Shown here piece after piece: positions 1 through 6,043 of a DNA stretch of 14,645 nucleotides. The notes below the pieces were generated by a model, which did no database searches, was not told where the DNA came from, and worked only from the letters and a program-made list of their open reading frames with translations. Location: contig CANQCH010000011.1 in NCBI GenBank assembly GCA_947589165.1, positions 1-14,645 on the forward strand. The letters run 5' to 3'. A program made the position numbers and the translations under genes. The DNA is from an uncultured Bacilli bacterium (GTDB lineage: Bacteria > Bacillota_I > Bacilli_A > RF39 > UBA660). Every line of letters starts with the position of its first letter. The stretch's first letter is position 1.

Positions 1-87
1 CATCTTTTTTTCGGAAATAAGTCTTGTAAATTAAATAAATTTTTACAAACCTGCATTTAGTCTAAAAATTTACGAAATTTTAGGAAA

Positions 88-657
88 TTAATCTTCATTT
101 GCAATTTCTTTATAATTAGAACTAAATAAATCAGTTTCTTTATCAATCGTTTGTAAAGCATCTAAAGTTGGTAGATCATCTAATGAGTTTAGGCCAAAAT
201 AATCGAGAAAAAAGGAAGTTGTGCGATATAAATTAGGTCGACCAGGTAAAGAACTTTTGCCACTTACTTTAACTAAATCTTTAGCTATTAGTTTACGAAT
301 CATATTAATAGAAGCAATACCGCGGGCTTCATCTACTTCAGCTCGGGTAATCGGTTGATTATAAGCAATAATGGCTAAAGTTTCTAACGCCGCTTGACTT
401 AAAATATTATTTTGCGGATTCGTAAGTAATTTTTGGTAATAATCCTTATGTTCTTTCTTTGTTGTCATTTTAAATTTACCACCCAGTAAGCTAATTCTTA
501 AACCATGTTCTTCATTATTATATTCATTTTGTAAATTGGTTAATAATTGTTGGGCTTCGGCCGGTTCAATCGCTAAATTTTCACAAATATCTTCTAAGGT
601 TAGTCCTTCATCCCCCACGACAAATAAAAGGCCTTCTAAAATTGCATTTTTATTCAT
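88..657 (-). CDS. scpB: Segregation and condensation protein B (ScpB)
   Basis: ScpB is the winged-helix kleisin-binding subunit of the SMC-ScpAB condensin, which organises and segregates the chromosome in the cytoplasm. The 189 residues match the family's usual length. The N-terminal winged helix begins with ILEGLLFVVGDEGLT, and the central family signature ETLAIIAYNQPITRAEVDEARG lies near residues 92-112 (shown here in part: LAIIAYNQPITR). It is followed by a second winged helix containing SSLPGRPNLYRTT. The ATG is preceded by AAGGTGG and overlaps the end of scpA by 8 bp, so the two are probably translationally coupled, as expected for partners in one complex. The stop is TAA. Recognition is firm from the family signature and the neighbouring scpA. 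Confidence 0.96.
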   Translation of the reverse strand: MNKNAILEGLLFVVGDEGLTLEDICENLAIEPAEAQQLLTNLQNEYNNEEHGLRISLLGGKFKMTTKKEHKDYYQKLLTNPQNNILSQAALETLAIIAYNQPITRAEVDEARGIASINMIRKLIAKDLVKVSGKSSLPGRPNLYRTTSFFLDYFGLNSLDDLPTLDALQTIDKETDLFSSNYKEIANED

Positions 658-1375
658 GATCCACCTTCTTTTTAATTAGTATATCATCAAAGTTATTTTC
701 TTGTAATAAAAATATTTCCCCATTTTTACACATATTTAAAATTGCTAAAAAAGTAGCCACGACCATATCTTTATTATAATCACTAAATAAATCCCAAAAG
801 TTGACATTAGTCCTTTTTTTTAAATAATTACGAATATAATTAGTCCGATCTTCAACACTTATTTCGCGATGCGTAATTTTGGTATTTAAAGGTTTTTGAT
901 ATTGCATTCTTTTTTGGAGTTCTTGCAAGATGTTACTTAAAATCGTTGGGTCTTGGCGATCAAAATTATTATTTTCTCCGTCCATATATTCCCCAATCGC
1001 TTCGGGAATTTTCGTAAAATATTCACTCCGATTTTCTTCTAATTCTTTTAAAGCCGTCGTGACATTTTTATATCTTTCGTATTCGATTAACTTATTTTTT
1101 AAATCTTCTTCACTATTAATCGTGTATTCTTCATCTTCTTCGGTTGGCGAATCGATATTTAATAGTAACCGGCTTTTTAAATGAATTAATTCACTAGCCA
1201 TGACTAAATATTCACTGGCATTATCTAAATCTTCTTTATCGAGAGAATTAATAAATTCTAAATAGGTATCGATAATATAGGCCGTATCAATTTCATAGAT
1301 ATCCATTTTAGCCGTTTTGACCAAATGGAGTAATAAATCTAGGGGGCCTTCAAAATCATTTATGTGTAAATTCAT
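650..1375 (-). CDS. scpA: Segregation and condensation protein A (ScpA, kleisin)
   Basis: ScpA is the kleisin that bridges the SMC head and neck regions and recruits ScpB. The N-terminal signature is clear: DFEGPLDLLLHLVKTAKMDI at about residues 7-26, then a helical segment with ASELIHLKSRLLL near 60-72. The middle (about 74-130) is acidic and variable. The C-terminal winged helix (about 165-241) includes FWDLFSDYNKDMVVATFLAIL. At 241 residues it is of normal length. The start ATG follows AAGAGGAAG, only nine bases after the stop of the upstream membrane-protein gene, and the 3' end overlaps scpB. The three genes therefore form one transcription unit. Confidence 0.96.
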   Translation of the reverse strand: MNLHINDFEGPLDLLLHLVKTAKMDIYEIDTAYIIDTYLEFINSLDKEDLDNASEYLVMASELIHLKSRLLLNIDSPTEEDEEYTINSEEDLKNKLIEYERYKNVTTALKELEENRSEYFTKIPEAIGEYMDGENNNFDRQDPTILSNILQELQKRMQYQKPLNTKITHREISVEDRTNYIRNYLKKRTNVNFWDLFSDYNKDMVVATFLAILNMCKNGEIFLLQENNFDDILIKKKVDHE

Positions 1376-1384
1376 AACTTCCTC

Positions 1385-2317
1385 TTAACTACAAGTATAA
1401 CCTCGTGCTTCCATTTCAAAATTAACAATATTTGGATTCGTTTTATGGGCATAATAATTGTTATTATTTAAATTGCTAATATTAGCCTTAGTTAAATCAA
1501 GCGTGGTATTAAAAGTAAAACCATCCGTGATAGCATTTAAACTAGCCGTTACGCCATTATAGCCATTATAGGTGGTAGCCAAGGCTTGATAAGTTGTTAT
1601 TTGACTAGCATAATCACTAACCGTATTTTTAATTGTTAAAGTATGACTAATATTTTTTAATTCTTTACTTTCAAAACTATAAACTAATATTTCATCATCT
1701 AAAGAACAAGTTAAAGTGGCCCTATTTTCCACTTCTTCTAAATTTAAATTTGGATAGTTATCAACGGCAATTTCTTTTAAGTAAAAATAACCTACATTCG
1801 TACTATTTAATTGATAGCTATAATTTTTACTTTCGCTCGCAGCATAATTATCTTCGGCAATTTTAATTCTTTTAATTAACGTATCACTAGTATTATAAAC
1901 TTCTAAATAATATTTTTTATTTTTTAAATTGGCCGCGGTGGCTTTGGCATTGGTAATTTTAAAATTTAAAGTACCATCTTGAAAAGTAAAATCACTGATT
2001 ATTATGTCGGTATTCGTAATTGTCGGATTATCACTTAAATTATATTTAACTAACGTAACATCGGGGACATCGGCATCTTGGTCGTCATCTTCTTTATCAC
2101 CATTTGGTTTAACACTAGGAATTGTTATATCATCTTTTTTCGTATATTTTTCATATAAAGCAGTAGCTTGGGGTAAAAAATAAACCACGCCAATAAATAA
2201 AGCAAAAACAATTATGACGCCTAATAAACTGGCTTTTTTTTCTTTAATTGTATATAAAACGGTAGGCTTTAACTCTTCATTACTAATTATAATTTTTTGA
2301 TTATTTTTTTTGCTCAT
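1385..2317 (-). CDS. Single-pass membrane protein of unknown function, first gene of the scpAB operon
   Basis: I do not recognise this 310-residue protein. A lysine-rich cytoplasmic N-terminus of about 30 residues precedes one hydrophobic helix (about 33-53, SLLGVIIVFALFIGVVYFL). An acidic low-complexity linker (about 68-88, with EDDDQDADV) comes next, then a large extracytoplasmic part. The first half of this ectodomain looks beta-rich. The last 75 residues (from VSDYASQITTY) look like a separate alpha/beta domain, and the protein ends in Cys-Ser. There is no lipobox or sorting signal. The ATG follows GGGGA and lies 30 bases below a strong promoter. It is probably co-transcribed with scpA and scpB, so a membrane link to the segregation machinery is conceivable, but nothing in the sequence proves it. 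Confidence 0.85.
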   Translation of the reverse strand: MSKKNNQKIIISNEELKPTVLYTIKEKKASLLGVIIVFALFIGVVYFLPQATALYEKYTKKDDITIPSVKPNGDKEDDDQDADVPDVTLVKYNLSDNPTITNTDIIISDFTFQDGTLNFKITNAKATAANLKNKKYYLEVYNTSDTLIKRIKIAEDNYAASESKNYSYQLNSTNVGYFYLKEIAVDNYPNLNLEEVENRATLTCSLDDEILVYSFESKELKNISHTLTIKNTVSDYASQITTYQALATTYNGYNGVTASLNAITDGFTFNTTLDLTKANISNLNNNNYYAHKTNPNIVNFEMEARGYTCS

Positions 2318-2347
2318 TTTTGCATATCCCCAATCATATTCACAAAA

Positions 2348-2376
2348 ATTATACTATATTTAACGCCAGTTCTCAA
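2348..2376 (-). promoter_or_regulatory. SigmaA-type promoter of the membrane protein-scpA-scpB operon
   Basis: On the minus strand there is a -35 TTGAGA (2371-2376), a 17-base spacer and a perfect -10 TATAAT (2348-2353). It sits about 30 bases upstream of the 310-codon gene. No other convincing promoter was seen before scpA or scpB. Confidence 0.85.
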
Positions 2377-2395
2377 TAAAAACATCTAAATTTGC

Positions 2396-2424
2396 TTGCC
2401 AAATGTTAATTTTTTTGATATTAT
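2396..2424 (+). promoter_or_regulatory. SigmaA-type promoter of tRNA-Met
   Basis: On the plus strand there is a -35 TTGCCA (2396-2401), a 17-base spacer and a -10 TATTAT (2419-2424). The -10 ends 12 bases before the first tRNA base, leaving only a very short 5' leader. It is divergent from the promoter at 2348-2376. Confidence 0.75.
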
Positions 2425-2436
2425 ATTTTTGTTCTT

Positions 2437-2513
2437 GGCGAGATAGCTCAGTTGGCTAGAGCAATCGGTTCATACCCGATCGGTCGAGGGTTCGAATCCC
2501 CCTCTCGCTACCA
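2437..2513 (+). tRNA. tRNA-Met, anticodon CAT (elongator type)
   Basis: A 77-base cloverleaf including an encoded CCA end. The acceptor stem GGCGAGA pairs with TCTCGCT, with a G-U first pair. The D arm is GCTC-AGTTGGCTAGA-GC, the anticodon stem is ATCGG/CCGAT around the loop TTCATAC with CAT at 2471-2473, and the T arm is GAGGG-TTCGAAT-CCCCC. From memory, the overall sequence and the G1-U72 wobble resemble the Bacillus elongator tRNA-Met rather than an initiator, which would have an unpaired first position and three G-C pairs in the anticodon stem. A tRNA-Ile(CAU) is unlikely for the same reason. Confidence 0.95.
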
Positions 2514-2516
2514 ATA

Positions 2517-2548
2517 AATAAAAAAGCTCGAAACATCGAGTTTTTTAT
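2517..2548. terminator. Bidirectional rho-independent terminator between tRNA-Met and miaB
   Basis: The stem CTCGA (2527-2531)/TCGAG (2536-2540) with loop AACA is flanked by an A-run on the left and a T-run on the right, so both transcripts end in a U-tail. On the plus strand it terminates the tRNA. On the minus strand it terminates miaB, whose TAA stop (2545-2547) lies inside the A/T flank. Confidence 0.85.
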
Positions 2549-3963
2549 TTGGTTAAAACTTTTTCTTTTACTATACCATCGAGGCTAAAACTTTTAGCTT
2601 CCGTGATCGTTACATCAATGATTTTCCCAATTAAATCTTGACCACCTTCAATATTTACTAGTTTCATAGTTTCGGTATAACCACAAACTTTATGTTGGTC
2701 TTTTTCACTTGCTTCAGTCACTAATACTTTAACGGTTTGGCCTAAAAGTTTTTGATTACTTTTTAAGGAATAACTATTAACTAAATCATTTAGTTGTTTT
2801 AATCTTTTTTGTTTTTCAGCCATAGATACTTCATCTTTCATTAAAGCCGCCGCAGTACCAACTCTTGGGGAATAAATAAAGGTAAAAGCATTATCAAATT
2901 CACATTCTTTAACAATATCTAATGTCGCTTGAAAATCTTTTGCCGTTTCATTGGGAAAACCGACAATAATATCAGTCGTAATGGCCACATTTTTAACTTT
3001 CGCTTTAATTTTATGAAATAATTCTTTATATTCGGCAATGGTGTAACGGCGATTCATCTTTTTTAAAATGGCATCACTCCCCGATTGAATCGGTAGATGG
3101 ACATACGGCATAACGTTATCATATTTGGCTATTACTTCAATCATTTGATCCGTAAAATTCCACGGATGACTAGTGACAAAACGAATGCGCGGAATCCCAA
3201 TTTTAGCTACTTCTTCTAAAAGGGTGGCAAAATCGTAACCTAAATTTAAATCATTACCATAGGCATTAACATTTTGCCCTAAAAGCGTAACTTCTTGATA
3301 ACCAGCGGCCTTTAATTCTTGTACTTCTTGTAAAATGTTTTCCATTTTTCGACTGCGTTCCCGGCCGCGCGTATAAGGGACAATACAATAGGTGCAAAAT
3401 TTATCACAACCATAAGTTATGTTAATCCAAGCACAGACCTTAGAATCTCTTTCATAACGAACATTTTCCCAAACTTGATCACTATTCGAAAAAACTTCAA
3501 TTTGTTGTACTGGACTTTTTTGGATAATTAAGGCCGGTAAATCATGTAAATTATGCGTCCCAATAATAATATCAATATAGCTATGATTATGCCGCAGATT
3601 TTCAATTTCATGCGGTTGTTCCATTAAACAACCACATAAACAAATTATTAAATCTGGTTTAAGTTTTTTTAAATGTTTGCAGCGTCCTAGATAACCATAA
3701 ACTTTATCTTTAGCATTTTCTCGAATCGCACATGTATTTAAAACCACAACGTCAGCTTCATCTAAAATATCAGTAGCTTCAAAACCTAAAGCTTCTAAAT
3801 AATATTTAATTTCTTCGGAATCATGAACATTCATTTGACAGCCATAAGTCCGGAGAAAATATTTTTTATTTTTAAATACTGGTTGATAATCATGTTTAAT
3901 ATCCAAATAACTGATTGGTGTTTTTTGCCGATCTTTTGCGATACATAGATCAGGTAAGTTCAT
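2545..3963 (-). CDS. miaB: tRNA-2-methylthio-N6-dimethylallyladenosine synthase (MiaB)
   Basis: MiaB is a radical-SAM methylthiotransferase that adds a methylthio group to N6-isopentenyladenosine at tRNA position 37. The N-terminal domain carries the auxiliary-cluster cysteines in TYGCQMNVHDSEE, NTCAIRENA and LCGCLMEQ. The radical-SAM motif is CDKFCTYCIVPYTRGRERSR, and a C-terminal TRAM domain ends the protein. I place the start at the ATG at 3963 (472 residues). It follows AAGGAAGTG at ideal spacing and lies just below a promoter. A GTG six codons upstream (3981) would put the ribosome site inside the gene and lies at about the transcription start. The sister enzyme MtaB is less likely because RTYGCQMN and the full-length TRAM layout fit MiaB. 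The gene stands alone, convergent with tRNA-Met. Confidence 0.96.
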   Translation of the reverse strand: MNLPDLCIAKDRQKTPISYLDIKHDYQPVFKNKKYFLRTYGCQMNVHDSEEIKYYLEALGFEATDILDEADVVVLNTCAIRENAKDKVYGYLGRCKHLKKLKPDLIICLCGCLMEQPHEIENLRHNHSYIDIIIGTHNLHDLPALIIQKSPVQQIEVFSNSDQVWENVRYERDSKVCAWINITYGCDKFCTYCIVPYTRGRERSRKMENILQEVQELKAAGYQEVTLLGQNVNAYGNDLNLGYDFATLLEEVAKIGIPRIRFVTSHPWNFTDQMIEVIAKYDNVMPYVHLPIQSGSDAILKKMNRRYTIAEYKELFHKIKAKVKNVAITTDIIVGFPNETAKDFQATLDIVKECEFDNAFTFIYSPRVGTAAALMKDEVSMAEKQKRLKQLNDLVNSYSLKSNQKLLGQTVKVLVTEASEKDQHKVCGYTETMKLVNIEGGQDLIGKIIDVTITEAKSFSLDGIVKEKVLTK

Positions 3964-3986
3964 ATAATCACTTCCTTGCACTTGCT

Positions 3987-4014
3987 ATTTTATCATACCT
4001 ATTAAAAATGTGAA
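3987..4014 (-). promoter_or_regulatory. Promoter of miaB
   Basis: On the minus strand there is a -35 TTCACA (4009-4014), a 16-base spacer and a -10 TAAAAT (3987-3992). Transcription would begin near 3980, giving a leader just long enough for the Shine-Dalgarno site AAGGAAG (3971-3977) before the ATG at 3963. Confidence 0.65.
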
Positions 4015-4152
4015 AGCGGATTTTTATAGGTAGTGGATGTAAGTGTAGATTGGAAGTTTTTATAATGAGAAGATTTAACAAAATAGACAGGAAATTAATT
4101 ATACTAATTGTTATAAAATAAAATGTATTTTTTTAACCAAAACCCGCTTTCA
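4011..4152. repeat. Inverted repeat pair, 14 bp arms with one mismatch
   Basis: TGAAAGCGGATTTT (4011-4024) and AAAACCCGCTTTCA (4139-4152) are inverted copies with 13 of 14 bases matching, 114 bases apart. The left arm overlaps the miaB -35 box (4009-4014). No obvious direct target duplication flanks the pair and no transposase is present. It could be operator sites, the ends of a tiny miniature element, or chance. Confidence 0.45.
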
Positions 4153-4226
4153 AGAATCATTTTAACTATTAATTATTAAATTGCAAGCGTTTCGACAAAA
4201 CATGTCAAAATATGCGCATTTTAGGC

Positions 4227-4258
4227 ATAAAAAAAGCAATCCCGTAGGATTGTTTTTT
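4227..4258 (-). terminator. Rho-independent terminator of the pilus-like operon
   Basis: Read on the minus strand, the stem CAATCC (4247-4252) / GGATTG (4237-4242) closes on a TACG loop and is followed by C and a run of T (4235 downward). It begins right at the TAA of the last gene (4257-4259). A-runs on the opposite side allow some activity in the other direction. Confidence 0.85.
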
Positions 4259-4643
4259 ACATATATGATTTACAAGAACCAGTTATATCAGCTGACCGAT
4301 TAGGGTGTTCAATACAGGTTCGACAAATTTCATAGTCATCTCGTACTTCATCATTAAAGCTGCCAATTAAACCAAACACAGCAGATACAATAGTTGGAAT
4401 AAAGAAGATCACAATGGCGGCAATTAAACGCATTAATAATTGTTTTGCTGATTTACTTACAGCATCATCTTTACTAGCGATAACTGCTTTCCCTAAATCA
4501 ACCATGCCTAAAATAATTAATATAAGCGGAATAACAATCTTTAATACTAATAATACAATTCCTAAAAATTGCCATAATACTACGGTTTCATGACAAAAAC
4601 CAGTAGCAGTTTCACCTGGGACAACGGGATCTAAAAATAACAT
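4257..4643 (-). CDS. Two-helix VirB2/TrbC-like membrane protein (short paralogue)
   Basis: This is a 128-residue protein with two hydrophobic helices (about 23-47 and 71-94) separated by a lysine-rich, probably cytoplasmic loop (GKAVIASKDDAVSKSAKQLL). Both ends should lie outside. This is the layout of VirB2/TrbC pilin subunits of type IV secretion systems, and the motif FFIPTIVSAVFGLI in helix 2 is shared with the next gene upstream. Four cysteines outside the membrane (17, 107, 110, 124) match the spacing of cysteines 8, 97, 100 and 108 of the 434-residue paralogue, suggesting conserved disulfides. The ATG follows AAGGAG by ten bases. It is the last gene of the operon but also has its own promoter 85 bases below the preceding gene. 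The VirB2 assignment rests on topology and motif style only. Confidence 0.8.
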   Translation of the reverse strand: MLFLDPVVPGETATGFCHETVVLWQFLGIVLLVLKIVIPLILIILGMVDLGKAVIASKDDAVSKSAKQLLMRLIAAIVIFFIPTIVSAVFGLIGSFNDEVRDDYEICRTCIEHPNRSADITGSCKSYM

Positions 4644-4670
4644 TTATACATCTCTCCTTCTCTTATTATT

Positions 4671-4699
4671 ATTTTATCTTAATTAATATGTGATGTCAA
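4671..4699 (-). promoter_or_regulatory. Internal promoter for the short VirB2-like gene
   Basis: On the minus strand there is a perfect -35 TTGACA (4694-4699), a 17-base spacer and a -10 TAAAAT (4671-4676). It lies in the only sizeable gap of the operon and would allow the last gene to be made in larger amounts than the others. Confidence 0.8.
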
Positions 4700-4720
4700 C
4701 TAATAAATAGTTACTTGACA
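4694..4720. promoter_or_regulatory. 27-base dyad overlapping the -35 box (possible operator)
   Basis: The outer arms TGTCAA (4694-4699) and TTGACA (4715-4720) are perfect inverted copies. Inside them, after one mismatch, a further three pairs form. One arm is itself the -35 box of the promoter at 4671-4699, a position typical of repressor operators. No T-run follows, so it is not a normal terminator. Confidence 0.4.
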
Positions 4721-4728
4721 AAAACTTC

Positions 4729-6033
4729 TCAAGGTAATAGATCAGCGATACAAGAACGATCACATACCCCATCATTATTATCATCAACATTAATATCAGC
4801 GACGCCATCGGCATTAATATCAATATTTAAATCCGGATAACCATCTTGATTTTGATCTAAATTAACTTCCGCCTTACCATCGGCATTAAGATCTAAATCT
4901 ACTTCTGGCCAACCATCATTATTAATGTCACAATTTAAATCACACTTACCATCATGATTTAAATCTTGATTTAGCACATTAGTCATTTTATTACTAGTAT
5001 CCTTTTGATTAAAAGTGGCCTTTTTATTACCATCATAATCAATATTATAATCGGGTTTGCCATCATTATTAGTATCACAATTAAGGTCGCATTTACCATC
5101 TTTATCACTATCAATATTTAATTCATGTTGTGCTCCATTTAAATAAAGGACACAATTAGAATCACACACTTTATCATTATTGATATCGCAATTAAGATGA
5201 CATTTACCATCCCCTTTAGTATCAATATTTAAATCGGGAATTTTATCATTATTAATATCAATATTGATATCCGCGATGCCATCTCGATTTAAATCGAGAT
5301 TTATTTCAGGATGGCCATCTTTATTATAATCACAATTTAAATCACATTTGCCATCTTTATTTAAATCTTGATTCAATTTATTATAAATATTACCATCCTC
5401 TTTTAAGATATTAAAGGTCGCAACATGGTTACCACGATAATCAATATTAATATCCGGATATTCATCACCATTAGTATCAATATTGATATCGGCATCGTCA
5501 TCATCATTCGTATCGATATTTAAATCCGGGACATTATCTTCATCCGTATCAATATTCAAATCGGCACTATCATCATCATCAATATCAATATTAATATCGG
5601 GTTTGCCATCATTGTTGGTATCAATATTAACCACATATGGTCGCATATTTTCCGTACTATAGTTTTCATTTGGCGGTGTAGGAATAATATCCCCTTTATA
5701 GCTCGTATCACAACTACCTAAAGGTTTGGTGATACAATCAAAGCAATTTTGATAATCCTTACTGAAATCCGCGAAAGACGCGAATAAATTAAAAACGGCA
5801 CTAACAATAGTAGGAACAAAAAAGATGATAATTCCTAAAGCTAACTTTTTAATTAAGGAACCAGATGCTTTACTAATTTCTTTTTCATCACTACTAATTG
5901 TTGCCTTAGCTAAAGCAACAATACCTAATATAATAATAATTAAAGGTACCAAAATTTTTAAGACTAATATAACTAGCCCTATTGTATACCAAATTGTTGC
6001 TGTCTTATAGCAAAAATTAAGATCCGCTATCAT
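4729..6033 (-). CDS. VirB2-like two-helix protein with a C-terminal array of calcium-binding-type repeats
   Basis: This 434-residue protein has a membrane part and a repeat part. Residues 1-110 resemble the 128-residue paralogue: outer Cys8, helix 1 (about 18-42), a cytoplasmic loop with KATISSDEKEISKASGSL, helix 2 (about 64-86, IIFFVPTIVSAVFNLF), then cysteines 97, 100 and 108. After a linker, residues 138-428 contain nineteen 12-residue units of the form D-x-N-x-D-G-x-x-D-x-N-x, for example DTNNDGKPDINI. The spaced Asp/Asn residues are those of EF-hand-like loops in thrombospondin-3 and dockerin repeats, so calcium binding is likely. Several units carry a KCDLNC variant. The predicted topology puts the repeats outside the cell. 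The ATG follows AGGTGGTG. This is the only gene here that ends in TGA. A surface or filament-associated subunit is my inference. Confidence 0.85.
   Translation of the reverse strand: MIADLNFCYKTATIWYTIGLVILVLKILVPLIIIILGIVALAKATISSDEKEISKASGSLIKKLALGIIIFFVPTIVSAVFNLFASFADFSKDYQNCFDCITKPLGSCDTSYKGDIIPTPPNENYSTENMRPYVVNIDTNNDGKPDINIDIDDDDSADLNIDTDEDNVPDLNIDTNDDDDADINIDTNGDEYPDINIDYRGNHVATFNILKEDGNIYNKLNQDLNKDGKCDLNCDYNKDGHPEINLDLNRDGIADINIDINNDKIPDLNIDTKGDGKCHLNCDINNDKVCDSNCVLYLNGAQHELNIDSDKDGKCDLNCDTNNDGKPDYNIDYDGNKKATFNQKDTSNKMTNVLNQDLNHDGKCDLNCDINNDGWPEVDLDLNADGKAEVNLDQNQDGYPDLNIDINADGVADINVDDNNDGVCDRSCIADLLP
4750..5622 (-). repeat. Nineteen 36-base coding repeats (12-residue Asp/Asn-rich units)
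   Basis: In residues of the 434-residue protein, the units fall in blocks of five (138-197), six (223-294), two (308-331) and six (357-428). They are separated by 25-residue (198-222 and 332-356) and 13-residue (295-307) non-repeat segments. Residues 198-294 and 332-428 are two copies of a 97-residue super-repeat (5152-5442 and 4750-5040). Confidence 0.9.
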
Positions 6034-6043
6034 TTTTCACCAC

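Larger units (their letters stand above)
3964..4256. other. Gene-free stretch between miaB and the pilus-like operon
   Basis: About 290 bases hold the miaB promoter at one end and the terminator of the pilus-like operon at the other. Between them are an inverted repeat (4011-4024/4139-4152), a plus-strand TATAAT at 4061-4066 without a good -35, and an 8-base palindrome ATGCGCAT near 4212-4219. The only open frames are about 18 codons long and lack ribosome sites. I see no RNA gene with recognisable structure. Confidence 0.6.

Noticed and set aside
1..87. Possible start of a further minus-strand gene (ATG at 1-3) and a 7-base dyad TTGTAAA/TTTACAA at 24-48
   Set aside because: Only the start codon would be inside the window and the upstream A-rich stretch is not a clear ribosome site. 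The dyad is pure AT-rich sequence and could be chance.
930..1184. 84-codon plus-strand frame inside scpA
   Set aside because: It is antisense to the well-recognised scpA and serine-rich as expected of a shadow frame.
2437..2548. tRNA-Met 3' end as an attachment site for a mobile element
   Set aside because: No second copy of the tRNA end was noticed in the window and no integrase is present. The adjacent sequence is simply a terminator and miaB.
3964..3981. Upstream GTG start for MiaB adding six residues
   Set aside because: The ribosome site AAGGAAGTG lies inside those codons and ideally serves the ATG at 3963. The predicted transcription start is also at about the GTG.
4064..4195. Two open frames of about 18 codons on the plus strand
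   Set aside because: They lack ribosome sites and convincing promoters and are no longer than expected by chance in AT-rich DNA.
4729..4731. TGA read as tryptophan (Mollicutes code), which would extend the repeat protein by six more codons
   Set aside because: No other gene needs an in-frame TGA, Trp residues elsewhere are TGG, and a single terminal TGA is ordinary in the standard bacterial code.
4750..5622. Regular 36-base direct repeats that could suggest a CRISPR array or minisatellite
   Set aside because: The period equals twelve codons, the frame stays open through all nineteen units, and conservation follows the amino-acid pattern rather than alternating identical repeats and unique spacers.
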